Shown: in pieces, positions 9,694 to 19,666 of the stretch
Position numbering within the stretch: the stretch's first letter is position 1
Layout: the number at the start of each line of letters is the position of its first letter
NCBI GenBank assembly: GCA_035561135.1
Contig: DATMYA010000014.1
Span: 173,345 to 237,344 of the forward strand
Length of the DNA stretch: 64,000 nucleotides
DNA from: Clostridia bacterium
GTDB taxonomy: Bacteria; Acidobacteriota; Terriglobia; Terriglobales; Acidobacteriaceae
Direction: 5' to 3'
The notes under the pieces: generated by a model
Database searches by the model: none
The model's input: the letters and a program-made list of their open reading frames with translations, nothing else
Told to the model about the DNA's origin: nothing
Translations under genes and position numbers: made by a program

Positions 9694-10230
9694 TTAGTTG
9701 GCGCCCTTCTTCTGCGAACTGAGCGGCTTCCGTGACACAGGGTCAACGGCATTGAATACCGCATTTGCGCCGATGTGAGCCGGTTGGCCGGAAAGCAGTT
9801 GCTCCTTGCGGTAGATCAAATTGCTCGCATTAAGCGTCGCCAACTCGAAGCCATGTCCGTGAGTGATCGCATCCGTCGGGCAGGCCTCGACGCAGTATCC
9901 ACAGAATATACAGCGGTTGTAGTCGATGTTGTAAACCTTGGCGTAGCGCTCGGCGCCACTCACGCGCTGCTCGGCCGTATTCTCCGCGGCCTCGATGTAA
10001 ATGCAGTTCGAGGGGCAGGCCGCAGCGCACAGGAAGCAGGCAACGCACTTCTCCAGTCCGTTCTCGTCGTGCTGCAAAACGTGCAGGCCGCGAAAGCGTT
10101 CCTGGAAAACTGCGCCCTTCAAAGGCCCTGGCCCATCCGGATAATTTTCGACGATGGTCGGCTGAAACATCTCCCAGAAGGTGATGCTCATTCCCTTAGC
10201 GATGGCGGCGATATTTCTTAGAATGCCCAT
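9694..10230 (-). CDS. nuoI: NADH-quinone oxidoreductase subunit I paralogue 2
   Basis: 178 residues from ATG 10230; a longer TTG-initiated frame from 10278 is less likely because homologues begin near MGILRNIAAIAKG. Two 4Fe-4S motifs, CVACFLCAAACP and CIFCGYCVEACP, and the conserved RGLHVL segment are intact. It differs strongly from the 1133-1630 copy (PDGPGPLKG linker, longer C-terminus), so the two are old paralogues rather than a recent duplication. It lies 81 bases after the UbiD-family gene on the same strand, so co-transcription is possible. No other nuo gene is nearby. Confidence 0.88.
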   Translation of the reverse strand: MGILRNIAAIAKGMSITFWEMFQPTIVENYPDGPGPLKGAVFQERFRGLHVLQHDENGLEKCVACFLCAAACPSNCIYIEAAENTAEQRVSGAERYAKVYNIDYNRCIFCGYCVEACPTDAITHGHGFELATLNASNLIYRKEQLLSGQPAHIGANAVFNAVDPVSRKPLSSQKKGAN

Positions 10231-10311
10231 AGGTAACACCACAGTATAAATCGACAGACGCGATTTACGCGATAGCAAGACAGCGAAGCAGGCGAACGTG
10301 ACATCACGCGC

Positions 10312-11880
10312 CTAATCGATCCCAAGTTCCTTCCATCGCTTTGTCACGCGTTCCGTCACATCGGGTGACATCGTAACCTCATCCGGCCACGGCCTCTGGA
10401 ACCCTTCGCTTGGCCATTTGCGCGTCGCGTCCACGCCCATCTTCGAACCGAAGTCCGGAAGGCGTGAGGCGTGGTCCAGCGTATCCACCGGCCCAAGCAT
10501 GAACTGAATATCGCGCTCCGGGTCGATGTTGTTGAACACCCGCAGCGTGACCTCGCTCAGATCATGCACGTCGCAGTCTTCGTCCACCACGACAACGCAT
10601 TTCGTGAACATCGCCTGCCCCAGGGACCAGATTGCGTTCATGACCTTTCGCGCCTGCCCCGGATACGACTTCCTGATCGAGACGATCATCAGGTTGTGAA
10701 ACACGCCCTCGGGCGGCAGATTCACATCGACCAGTTCCGGAATCGTCATCTTCATCAGCGGCTTGAAGATAGTTCCCACGGCTTTGCCCATATACGCATC
10801 TTCCTGCGGAGGCTTGCCGACGATGGTCGTGGAATAAATCGGATTCTTGCGATGTGTGATGCAGGTGAGGTGAAACACCGGATATAGGTCTTCCAGCGAG
10901 TAGAAACCAGTGTGATCGCCGAACGGACCTTCGACTTTCAATTCGTCCAGGTTCACAAATCCTTCGAGCACAATCTCGGACGTCGCCGGGACTTCCAGAT
11001 CAACGGTTTCGCACTTGACCAGTTCCAGCGGCTTCTGCCGCAGGAAGCCCGCGATCATGTACTCCTCAATTTCGGGCGGCGCAGGCACGATGGCCGAAAA
11101 CATCAGCGCGGGATCGGTTCCGATCGCTACCGCCACTTCCATCTTGCCCTTCACCTGCTTGCCTTCCACGACGCGCGCTCCACCGCCGCTGCGCCGCATT
11201 ATGTCGATGGCGGCATTGAGTTGTTCCGGCTCATCGGCTGCGGCTCCTGCACGCAGGCGCTCGCGATAGTGTTCCGCGCCGCCCTTGTGGCGCTGCCAGT
11301 GCATGCCCGTGGATTTCGCGTCGTACACCTGCATCCGATACGCGCCCACATTGCGCTTCCCTGTCTTGGGATCGCGAGTGGTGACGCACGGCAGGGTGAT
11401 AAAGCGACCGCCGTCCTGCGGCCAGCATTGCAGCACAGGAAAATCGAGCAGCGAAAAGTTGTCGCGCTTGATTACCTCTTTGCAGGGCCCCGCCGAGACC
11501 GTCTTCGGGAAGAAGCTGCCCATTTCCGCCAGCATCGGCAGCATTCTTACCTTGTCCAGAAATCCTTGCGGCGACTTCACGTCCATAAACTGGCGGATGC
11601 GTCCCGCAATCTCGTCGAACGAGTTCGTGCCCAGCGCCAGGTTCATCCTGCGTTCGCTGCCGAACTGGTTAATGAGCACCTGCGCGCCGGGATATCCCTT
11701 TACATTCTCGAAGAGCAGTGCCGGACCGCCCGGGCCGCGACCGTCGCGCGCACCCCACTTGGAGATCCGGTCTGTGATTTCGGTAATTTCAAGGATCGGG
11801 TCAACTTCCGCTCTCACGCGCTTTAACTCGCCCGCGCGATCCAGTGCCGCAATCCATTCTCTAAGGTCGTTGTAGGCCAA
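10312..11880 (-). CDS. UbiD-family decarboxylase (prenylated-FMN dependent)
   Basis: 522 residues, the normal length for UbiD enzymes, which decarboxylate aromatic or alpha,beta-unsaturated acids with prFMN. The start is TTG at 11880, supported by GAGGGAGG 7 nt upstream; no closer ATG exists. Family blocks: RMNLALGTNSFDEIAGRI, NVGAYRMQVYD, and the ExxK/R region LEGFVNLDELKVEGPFGDHTG. In quinone-making bacteria such genes act in ubiquinone or menaquinone synthesis. The neighbouring complex I subunit fits a respiratory role, but the substrate is not decided by the sequence. No UbiX gene is visible. Confidence 0.88.
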   Translation of the reverse strand: MAYNDLREWIAALDRAGELKRVRAEVDPILEITEITDRISKWGARDGRGPGGPALLFENVKGYPGAQVLINQFGSERRMNLALGTNSFDEIAGRIRQFMDVKSPQGFLDKVRMLPMLAEMGSFFPKTVSAGPCKEVIKRDNFSLLDFPVLQCWPQDGGRFITLPCVTTRDPKTGKRNVGAYRMQVYDAKSTGMHWQRHKGGAEHYRERLRAGAAADEPEQLNAAIDIMRRSGGGARVVEGKQVKGKMEVAVAIGTDPALMFSAIVPAPPEIEEYMIAGFLRQKPLELVKCETVDLEVPATSEIVLEGFVNLDELKVEGPFGDHTGFYSLEDLYPVFHLTCITHRKNPIYSTTIVGKPPQEDAYMGKAVGTIFKPLMKMTIPELVDVNLPPEGVFHNLMIVSIRKSYPGQARKVMNAIWSLGQAMFTKCVVVVDEDCDVHDLSEVTLRVFNNIDPERDIQFMLGPVDTLDHASRLPDFGSKMGVDATRKWPSEGFQRPWPDEVTMSPDVTERVTKRWKELGID

Positions 11881-12070
11881 CAGGGCCTCCCTCTTCAGAT
11901 ATGCCGGATGAACCCGCCATTATAGAAGAACCCGCAACCGCTCAGTTCAGAGTCCCAAAGCATCGCCATGTTTGGCGGATTGGAACCTACGCTGTCAGCT
12001 ACCAACTTCCGGGCAGCAATCCACATCCAAGCTCCTGTCTAAAGTTCCTGCCGAGGCCTGTTTGAAATCA

Positions 12071-13165
12071 ATGGCATCCTCTTCAAGAGAAGCAAGCAAC
12101 ATCGATGCGCTGTCCATTCTTACCCTGAACCCGGCGAAGTCGGCCGAAGCCTTGCGTTACGTCGCCGCTCTCTCAGCCGAAGAACGCGAAGAGTTCCTTT
12201 CGCTCGCCGACTCCAACCACGTCGTCATACGCCCCCTTGAGCCGCTCGCCAATGCGGCATCTGCCGCCGGCAACGCAGATGTGCAGAACTGGGCCACTGC
12301 CGCGATCAGTCGCGAGCGCGACCGCATAGCCAACGCACTCACATGGTTAGAACGCGTGTGCAACGAACTGGAAGCTGCGGGCTGTCGCTCCACGGTCATG
12401 AAGTCGCTCGACCACTGGCCCGACCTTGGCAACGATCTCGATCTATACAGCACCGCCGACGAGCGGAACGTCTGCAACGTAATGACCTCCCGTTTCAAGG
12501 CTCACGTCGAGCCGCGGAGTTGGGGCGACCGCCTCGCCAACAAATGGAACTTCGCTGTCCCCGGCCTGCCGGAAGCCATCGAAGTCCACGCCAAGCGATT
12601 AGGACAGACCGGCGAGCACACGTTGCTAGCCCAGCGGTTTGTCAGCCGACGCATGAAGAGGAGCGTAGAAATTGACGGCAAGCGCCTCACTTTCAACGTC
12701 CCCGCGCCGGAAGAGCGCGTCATTGTCGCGACGCTCCAGCGCATGTATCGCCACTTCTATTTCCGCGTCTGCGACATCGTGAACACCATGAACCTCGTCG
12801 AGAGCGGCACACTCGACTTCAACGAACTGAAGCGCGCGGCCGACCTGGGCGGCATCTGGAGAGGTGTCTGTTCGTTCCTCAAGATTGCCAGCGATTATGT
12901 CCAGCAGTACAGGGGAACCGCGCTGCCCTTACCAAAGAATGTGCTGGAAGCTGCGCCATTCGGGGGCGAGAAGGTATACGTACGCGCCCGCTTCATCCGC
13001 GTGCCAATCATGCCGCAAGGCGCAGAACTCTACACCGAGCAGGTCACGAAAGCGGCCTTGCGCGGCGACGTGCCTGCAACGTTCCGCCTGTCGCTGCTGC
13101 CGGGGTTGGCCTCGGCCGCCGCAATAAGCTACAAGCTCACCGGCAGCGATAAGGGTATCTGGTAG
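12071..13165 (+). CDS. Nucleotidyltransferase-like protein (NTP_transf_5 type)
   Basis: About 364 residues from ATG 12071; a TTG at 11972 would add 33 poorly conserved-looking residues. No good ribosome site precedes either. The segment KSLDHWPDLGNDLDLYS carries the DxD of a minimal nucleotidyltransferase core, followed by helical regions (EERVIVATLQRMYRHFYFRVCDIVNTMNL). Such proteins are often found near polysaccharide export or peptide-modification clusters, but nothing of that kind is adjacent here. Function unknown; the family assignment is tentative. Confidence 0.6.
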   Translation: MASSSREASNIDALSILTLNPAKSAEALRYVAALSAEEREEFLSLADSNHVVIRPLEPLANAASAAGNADVQNWATAAISRERDRIANALTWLERVCNELEAAGCRSTVMKSLDHWPDLGNDLDLYSTADERNVCNVMTSRFKAHVEPRSWGDRLANKWNFAVPGLPEAIEVHAKRLGQTGEHTLLAQRFVSRRMKRSVEIDGKRLTFNVPAPEERVIVATLQRMYRHFYFRVCDIVNTMNLVESGTLDFNELKRAADLGGIWRGVCSFLKIASDYVQQYRGTALPLPKNVLEAAPFGGEKVYVRARFIRVPIMPQGAELYTEQVTKAALRGDVPATFRLSLLPGLASAAAISYKLTGSDKGIW

Positions 13166-13224
13166 GAAGCGCACTTATTGCGCCAGAGCGAACCTGCTAT
13201 CGGTTGAGCGGGGCCGAAACGAGT

Positions 13225-13698
13225 TCATCCAAGAGTGATCAACTGCGGCTGCGTTTGGCCTTCGCTTATCGTGATTCGGCCCACGCTGATGGGTAGCTTG
13301 AAGCGTCGTGGACCCGCACTGCCGGGATTGAAGTACAGCTCCTGCTGGCCGTGATCTTCGCGGAAGTAGAATTCCGGTTTGTGCGAGTGCCCAAAGATCA
13401 CGCCGGCGAATCCCGCGGCTGACAGCTTCAGATCCAGCATCCCCAAGTCGTGCAGCAGATAAAAGCTGAGCCCCGCCACTTCCACCACTGCGCACGCCGG
13501 AAACTCTTCTGCCCACGGTTGCCCGGCATCGACGTTGCCGCGAACGGCGATTACCGGTGCCAACTCGCGCAGTCTCGGCACGATCTCCGGCGAACCTATG
13601 TCACCTGCATGAACGATCACGTCCGAGCCACGCAGTGCGTCCAACGCCTGTGGGCGGAGCAGGCCGTGTGTGTCGGAGATAATTCCCAGTGTCGTCAT
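13225..13698 (-). CDS. YfcE/MJ0936-type metallophosphoesterase
   Basis: 157 residues from ATG 13698 (a TTG at 13710 is the alternative). Calcineurin-like phosphoesterase motifs are in order: ISDTHG (metal site 1), VHAGDIG, AVRGNVD (standing for GNHD), FGHSHKP and the closing NPGSAGPRR. Members are small cytosolic phosphodiesterases with broad in vitro activity. The physiological substrate is unknown. Confidence 0.88.
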   Translation of the reverse strand: MTTLGIISDTHGLLRPQALDALRGSDVIVHAGDIGSPEIVPRLRELAPVIAVRGNVDAGQPWAEEFPACAVVEVAGLSFYLLHDLGMLDLKLSAAGFAGVIFGHSHKPEFYFREDHGQQELYFNPGSAGPRRFKLPISVGRITISEGQTQPQLITLG

Positions 13699-13749
13699 CG
13701 AATTGGCCAAGAACTACAGGAAGCAAATATGCGGTCAGGAGTGGGGGGA

Positions 13750-13824
13750 TGGAGCGGGAGACGGGGATCGAACCCGCGACCAACGGCTTGGGAAGCCGTG
13801 ACTCTACCACTGAGTTACTCCCGC
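13750..13824 (-). tRNA. tRNA-Gly (anticodon CCC), CCA encoded
   Basis: On the minus strand the acceptor GCGGGAG (13824-13818) pairs with CTCCCGC (13760-13754), discriminator T, then genomic CCA. The anticodon stem ACGGC/GCCGT encloses TTCCCAA, giving CCC. The T-loop GTTCGATCC is canonical. Confidence 0.96.
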
Positions 13825-13900
13825 AACAGACACATTGTACTATAGGGCCAGCGTTGAGCGCCGGCATTGACGAATCGTTCATGCATTCTCCTGCGTCTAA

Positions 13901-15076
<1,176 letters not shown>

Positions 15077-15117
15077 AGAGCCAACAAGATCGGCAAAAAG
15101 GCACCGAGACTCGAACG

Positions 15118-16242
15118 CTACGCCGCAAACAATCTCGCCACGCTCACATTGGCGCGGCGCTCCACCTGTTCGAAGGTGCATGCCTTCGGCTCTTTATCGG
15201 GACGCCACCTCAGGAACTTCGTTCCATGCCGAAACCGTCCGCCCGAGAAATGGTCGTAGCGAACTTCGCACACGAGTTTCGGCTCAAGACGCTCCCATTC
15301 GCCGGTGCGCTCTGTACTCCAGCGGCTCGGCCCTCCAGGAGCATTCCCGCTGAATCCGCTGCCGCCCATGTACGGCGACAGTATCTTCTCGAGTTCCTTG
15401 CGTTCCTCGGCCTTGAAGCTCGACGTATAGCCGATGTGCTGCAGCAGTCCGCTATCGTCATACAGTCCGAGCAGCAACGAACCCACTTCTCCGCCTTTGC
15501 TCGTCCAACGGAAACCGCCTACCACGCAGTCGGCCGTGCGTATGCGCTTGATCTTCTGCATGGCTGTGCGTTCGCCTGAGGCGTAGCTGCAATCGGTCTG
15601 CTTCGCGATGACTCCGTCAAACCCGCTCGCCGACAAATCTTTAAGCCAGCGCTCGGCCACCGCACGCTCCAGCGTCACGGGTGAGAGTCGCAGCGCCGAA
15701 CTGCTGTTGTGAGCGCAGAACTTCAGCAACGCCTGCCTCCGCGCGCTTAAAGGCTCACCAATCAGAGCCTTTCCCTCATCGTCAACAAGGATATCGAAGG
15801 CCAGCACCGTCGCCGGAGTTTCACTGGAGAGCTTGCGGATTCGACTCTCCGCGGGATGGATTCGCATCAGCAAGTCGTCGAACCGGAGCTCCCCATTCCG
15901 CTCGATCACGATTTCGCCATCAATGACAAATCGCCTCGCAGCCAGGTTCCGAATTTCCTCCACCAGTTCAGGGAAATACCGCGCCAGCGGTTGACCAGCT
16001 TTCGATTGCAGCACCACCGTATCGCCGTCGCGGAATACCAGGCAGCGAAAGCCATCCCACTTCGGTTCATATTGATAGTTGCCGCCCGCAGGAATTTTCT
16101 CCACTGACTTTGCTTCCATCGGTGGAAATGGCGGCTGGATTGGGAGGTCGAGCGGAGGGAAGCTACCCTGAAGCTCTTCGGCCGGAACTGCGCCCTCCGT
16201 GACGGGATCAGGGCGATTCTTCGCAGATTTCTTGGTACGCAT
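15118..16242 (-). CDS. ATP-dependent DNA ligase, LigD/LigC ligase-domain type
   Basis: 374 residues: a roughly 45-residue Pro-rich N-terminal stretch, then an adenylation domain with motif I EPKWDGFR (Lys61 is the AMP-accepting residue), FDILVDDEG, and an OB domain (GLYDDSGLLQHIGYTSSF, KLVCEVRYDHFSGGRFRH). This is the ligase module alone. The polymerase and nuclease modules of full LigD are absent, and no Ku gene lies in the window. It probably serves break or gap repair in addition to NAD-dependent LigA. Confidence 0.9.
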   Translation of the reverse strand: MRTKKSAKNRPDPVTEGAVPAEELQGSFPPLDLPIQPPFPPMEAKSVEKIPAGGNYQYEPKWDGFRCLVFRDGDTVVLQSKAGQPLARYFPELVEEIRNLAARRFVIDGEIVIERNGELRFDDLLMRIHPAESRIRKLSSETPATVLAFDILVDDEGKALIGEPLSARRQALLKFCAHNSSSALRLSPVTLERAVAERWLKDLSASGFDGVIAKQTDCSYASGERTAMQKIKRIRTADCVVGGFRWTSKGGEVGSLLLGLYDDSGLLQHIGYTSSFKAEERKELEKILSPYMGGSGFSGNAPGGPSRWSTERTGEWERLEPKLVCEVRYDHFSGGRFRHGTKFLRWRPDKEPKACTFEQVERRANVSVARLFAA

Positions 16243-16321
16243 ACAAACTCAGATTCCGGCATCTGGCGCGCACGCTGCCTGCAATCTCTGCGTCCACAGA
16301 TTGGATCACAACGCGCAACTC

Positions 16322-16350
16322 TCGAAACTCTGAATCCGAATCTGTATACT
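16322..16350 (+). promoter_or_regulatory. Candidate promoter giving a near-leaderless prenyl synthase mRNA
   Basis: TCGAAA (16322-16327), 17-nt spacer, TATACT (16345-16350). The predicted transcription start is about 16357, only about 3 nt before ATG 16360, and no Shine-Dalgarno sequence is present, consistent with leaderless translation. Confidence 0.45.
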
Positions 16351-16359
16351 TTCCCTTTC

Positions 16360-17241
16360 ATGCTCAAGGAAACATTACAAGAAGGCCGAAAGGCCGCCGA
16401 CTTCGCACTCGAGCGTCTGCTTCCGTCCGCCACACAGTATCCCGTATCCATTCATGAGGCCATGCGCCACAGCGTTTTCGCCGGAGGCAAGCGCCTGCGC
16501 CCCATCCTGTGCATGGAGGCAGCACGCATGGTCGCTGGCACGCTACCCGATGGCGTCGAGGAACTCGGCGCCGCCATCGAGATGCTGCACACGTATTCCC
16601 TCATTCACGACGATCTTCCTGCACTCGATAATGACGACCTCCGCCGCGGACGCCCCACCTGCCACATCGCCTTTGGAGAAGCCACGGCCATCCTCGCCGG
16701 CGACGCCCTTCAGAACTGCGCATTTGAAACTATGGCGCGCCTGCGCTGCCCCGCCGAAGCCCGTGTCCGCATCATCGAAGAACTCGCGCATGGCACCGGC
16801 ACCGTTGACGGCATGATTGGCGGCCAGGTAGTCGATCTCGAATCCGAGCACATCAAGCCCGACGCCAGCACGCTCGAATACATCCATCGCGCGAAGACCG
16901 GCGCACTTATCACATCAACGCTCGTCGCAGGATGTATCTACGCCGGGGCAACCGCCACGGAGATTCAGCGCGTACGCGAATTCGGACGTGCTTCCGGCCT
17001 CGCTTTTCAGATTGCCGACGACATCCTCGACGTCACGCAGAGTTCCGAGCAGCTCGGCAAAACCGCCGGTAAAGATCAGGCTGTCGAGAAAGCCACGTAT
17101 CCGTCGCTCTACGGACTGGAACAGTCGGAGCGTATGGCGGACGAGCTGATCAACCGCGCCTGCTCCGCGCTCGACAGCTTCGGCCAACGCGCCGATACGC
17201 TAAAGTCGATTGCAAAGTACCTGGTCGAGCGGAAGAAGTAG
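16360..17241 (+). CDS. ispA: Polyprenyl diphosphate synthase (farnesyl/geranylgeranyl type)
   Basis: 293 residues. Condenses isopentenyl diphosphate with allylic diphosphates. First Asp-rich motif HDDLPALDNDD (84-92) and second motif DDILD (220-224); GGKRLRP binds diphosphate. The insertion in the first Asp motif and the short length match bacterial FPP synthases of the IspA type. The chain length made is inferred. No dxs follows; the next gene is a bshB1-like deacetylase 49 bases downstream, possibly co-transcribed. Confidence 0.9.
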   Translation: MLKETLQEGRKAADFALERLLPSATQYPVSIHEAMRHSVFAGGKRLRPILCMEAARMVAGTLPDGVEELGAAIEMLHTYSLIHDDLPALDNDDLRRGRPTCHIAFGEATAILAGDALQNCAFETMARLRCPAEARVRIIEELAHGTGTVDGMIGGQVVDLESEHIKPDASTLEYIHRAKTGALITSTLVAGCIYAGATATEIQRVREFGRASGLAFQIADDILDVTQSSEQLGKTAGKDQAVEKATYPSLYGLEQSERMADELINRACSALDSFGQRADTLKSIAKYLVERKK

Positions 17242-17290
17242 CCCACCCCGCTCGACGTACCCCGTGCTACGTGTTGAATTCTGAGGCTCT

Positions 17291-18046
17291 ATGAACACGA
17301 CTGACCTCGACCTCCTCGCCATTGCCGCTCACCGCGACGACGTTGAACAGACCTGCGGCGGCACTCTGCTGAAGATGGCCGCCCTCGGACATCGCACGGG
17401 CATCCTCGACCTTACACAAGGCGAGATGGGCACGCGCGGCACGGCAGACGATCGCGCTCGCGAAGCCGCCGAAGCCGCTCGTATTCTCAACCTGTCGTGG
17501 CGCTCTGCACTCGATATCCCCGACGGGCGGGTCGAAAACACGTGGGAAAATCGCCTCAAGATTGCTCGCGTCCTGCGCGAGCAACGCCCGCGCGTCGTCA
17601 TACTCCCTTACTGGAAGGGACGCCACCCCGACCACTACACATGTTCCACCCTCGGTTATGAAGCGTGCTTCCTCGCAGGACTGATGAAGCTGGGCCACGC
17701 AGAAGGTTGGACCGAGGACCTGCACGCCATCTCCCAACTCGCGCCGCATCGCCCGTTCAAAATCATCTATGCATCGCTCTACTACGACGTGCGTCCCGCA
17801 TTTGTTGTCGACATCACGGACCACTTCGAAGCGCGCTTCGAATCGTTGATGGCTTATAAATCCCAGTACGAAAACCAACAGGCTGGGGCCACGGATTTCC
17901 CTCTGAGAGAAGAGATCCGCCAGCGTCTGGAAACCATGGCGTCGTTCTACGGGATGCTCGCAGGCGTGAAGTACGCCGAGCCTTTCGTTCAAAAGGAAGT
18001 AGGCCTGGTAGGCGATCTCATGATGTTGCCGGTCAAAAGCATCTGA
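17291..18046 (+). CDS. bshB1: PIG-L/LmbE deacetylase, BshB1-like (bacillithiol synthesis)
   Basis: 251 residues. BshB1 deacetylates GlcNAc-malate to GlcN-malate, step two of bacillithiol synthesis, using zinc. Seen: an N-terminal zinc motif AAHRDDVE where most members have AHPDD, the GEMGTRG segment, GRHPDHY (zinc His), and the C-terminal AEPFVQKEVGLVGDLM characteristic of BshB1. Arg in place of the motif proline is unusual, but the metal ligands His and Asp are kept. The role rests on the C-terminal similarity; bshA and bshC are not in the window. Confidence 0.82.
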   Translation: MNTTDLDLLAIAAHRDDVEQTCGGTLLKMAALGHRTGILDLTQGEMGTRGTADDRAREAAEAARILNLSWRSALDIPDGRVENTWENRLKIARVLREQRPRVVILPYWKGRHPDHYTCSTLGYEACFLAGLMKLGHAEGWTEDLHAISQLAPHRPFKIIYASLYYDVRPAFVVDITDHFEARFESLMAYKSQYENQQAGATDFPLREEIRQRLETMASFYGMLAGVKYAEPFVQKEVGLVGDLMMLPVKSI

Positions 18047-18055
18047 GGTTTACAC

Positions 18056-18097
18056 CAGTTGCCAGTTGCCGGTTCTCAGTAGCCAGTTGCCGGTTTC
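18056..18097. repeat. Heptad-period repeat, six contiguous 7-mers
   Basis: CAGTTGC, CAGTTGC, CGGTTCT, CAGTAGC, CAGTTGC, CGGTTTC in uninterrupted register between bshB1 and the methyltransferase gene. Resembles the short heptanucleotide tandem repeats known from filamentous cyanobacteria. Confidence 0.7.
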
Positions 18098-18195
18098 AAA
18101 AAGCCCGAAGTGATCAAAGGGTGTTTCGGCTTCGCTCCTCAAAAGCTGGCCCCCTTAAACACTGCAGTTTCAACTTACCTACCCTGCTTCGAACG

Positions 18196-18849
18196 CTACA
18201 GCTTCAACGCGACGCTCACTCCATCGCGCAGCGGCACGATCGTTGTCCAGAAGTCCTGCATCTGGTAAAGCGCTCGGTTGAACTCGAGAATTGCTTTCGT
18301 CGATGACTCGAGCTCTCCAGCTGCCTTCGACGCTCCTGTCGCTTGTGCCACGCGCCCATGCCAAAGCGAGTTATCGGCCACCAGCAATCCACCTTTGCGT
18401 ACCTTAGGTACAGCCAGTCTCAGCGCGCGGGGATAGTCTTCTTTATCTACGTCGCAAAAGATGATGTCGAACTCGCCCTTCTCTTCCGACAGCAACTCCA
18501 GGGCATCGCCCACCAAGACCCGCACTCGATCTTTTACTCCGGCACGGTCCAGGTATCCGCGTGCCTCGTCGGCATTCTTACGAGCGCCATCTGTGTACGT
18601 TATGAGGCCATCGTCTCCTACGGCCCGCGCCCACCAGATCGTCGAATAGCCTATGGCCGAACCCAGTTCGAACACCGTCTTCGCGCCGACCATCTTTGCC
18701 AACTGATACAACAGTCGACCCACGGCCGGGCCGACGATTGGGATATTCCGCTGCTCGGCCTTCTGCTCCATCTCCTGCAACACGGCATCGCGCGCCGGCA
18801 ACATCGAATACATGTAATGCTCAACGTCCGGATCTGTGATTCCGTTCAT
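18196..18849 (-). CDS. Class I SAM-dependent O-methyltransferase (CCoAOMT/YrrM-like)
   Basis: 217 residues. The SAM-binding motif FELGSAIGYSTIWWARAV, the DALELL acidic loop, and the metal site FDIIFCDVDKEDYP ... VADNSLWHG match the divalent-metal-dependent catechol/caffeoyl-CoA O-methyltransferase family. The substrate is probably a small catechol or hydroxylated aromatic, or possibly tRNA hydroxyuridine as for TrmR; the sequence alone does not decide. Same strand as the following UPF0173 and rhodanese genes, with short gaps. Confidence 0.88.
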   Translation of the reverse strand: MNGITDPDVEHYMYSMLPARDAVLQEMEQKAEQRNIPIVGPAVGRLLYQLAKMVGAKTVFELGSAIGYSTIWWARAVGDDGLITYTDGARKNADEARGYLDRAGVKDRVRVLVGDALELLSEEKGEFDIIFCDVDKEDYPRALRLAVPKVRKGGLLVADNSLWHGRVAQATGASKAAGELESSTKAILEFNRALYQMQDFWTTIVPLRDGVSVALKL

Positions 18850-18872
18850 CTTGCTTGTGGCCTCCCTTGCTT

Positions 18873-19616
18873 CTAACTGGTCACTGACGCTGGCGCCGTC
18901 GCATGCAACTGTCTTGTCTGCCCTGGTGTCATGGCCATCACTTCAATGCCAAGTTCGTGCGCCATCTTCTCAAGGTCCTCCGGCTTTCCACTCAGCAGCG
19001 GGAACGTGCCAAAGTGCATAGGGATAAGTACCTTCGGACGCAGCAGTCCGCACGCATACTCCACTTCGCGCGGCCCCATGGTGAAGTGACCGCCAATCGG
19101 GAGCATTACGATTTCCGGTGAATAGAGTTCCCTGATGATGTGCATATCGCCAAAGACATTCGTGTCGCCGGCGTGGTAGAGCTTCAACCCGTTCTCGAAT
19201 TCCAGAACGTACCCGCACGGCTCGCCGCCATAAACAATCGACCCGTCGTCTTCCGTGATTCCGCATGAGTGGTCGGCATGCACCATGGTGATCTTCACGC
19301 CTTGCTCAAGGATGGCGCCGCCCTTGTTCATCGGATTCGTCTTCTTTACGCCCTTCTTCTCCATCCACGCGCACAACTCGAAGATGCCGACTACAGCCGG
19401 CTTGTGCTGCTTAGCCAACTTGACCGCATCTCCGATGTGGTCGAAGTGACCGTGCGTGCACAACATGACATCGATCTTGTTAAGGCGCTTCTGTTCCTCA
19501 GGACACATTGGATTGCTCGTTACCCACGGATCAATGACGATCGTCTTCCCTTCCGCCGTGTCAATGCGGAAGGTTGAGTGTCCCAGCCACGTTACGTGGA
19601 TCGTATCCGCCGTCAT
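18873..19616 (-). CDS. UPF0173 metal-dependent hydrolase (metallo-beta-lactamase fold)
   Basis: 247 residues. The N-terminal WLGHSTFRI strand pair, the zinc motif THGHFDHIGDA, HADHSC, YHAGDTNVF and the closing IPMHFGTFP are the full ligand set of the UlaG/UPF0173 group. The reaction in this family is mostly unproven. It sits between a methyltransferase and a rhodanese gene in the same orientation. Confidence 0.9.
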   Translation of the reverse strand: MTADTIHVTWLGHSTFRIDTAEGKTIVIDPWVTSNPMCPEEQKRLNKIDVMLCTHGHFDHIGDAVKLAKQHKPAVVGIFELCAWMEKKGVKKTNPMNKGGAILEQGVKITMVHADHSCGITEDDGSIVYGGEPCGYVLEFENGLKLYHAGDTNVFGDMHIIRELYSPEIVMLPIGGHFTMGPREVEYACGLLRPKVLIPMHFGTFPLLSGKPEDLEKMAHELGIEVMAMTPGQTRQLHATAPASVTS

Positions 19617-19666
19617 AACCGCCCTCGCAGTTCATTCTGCACTCCGAAACGCCGGAGTCAGGTTCG

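Noticed and set aside
10912..11826. 304-codon plus-strand frame opposite the UbiD-family gene
   Set aside because: Antisense shadow; His/Arg-rich translation without domains.
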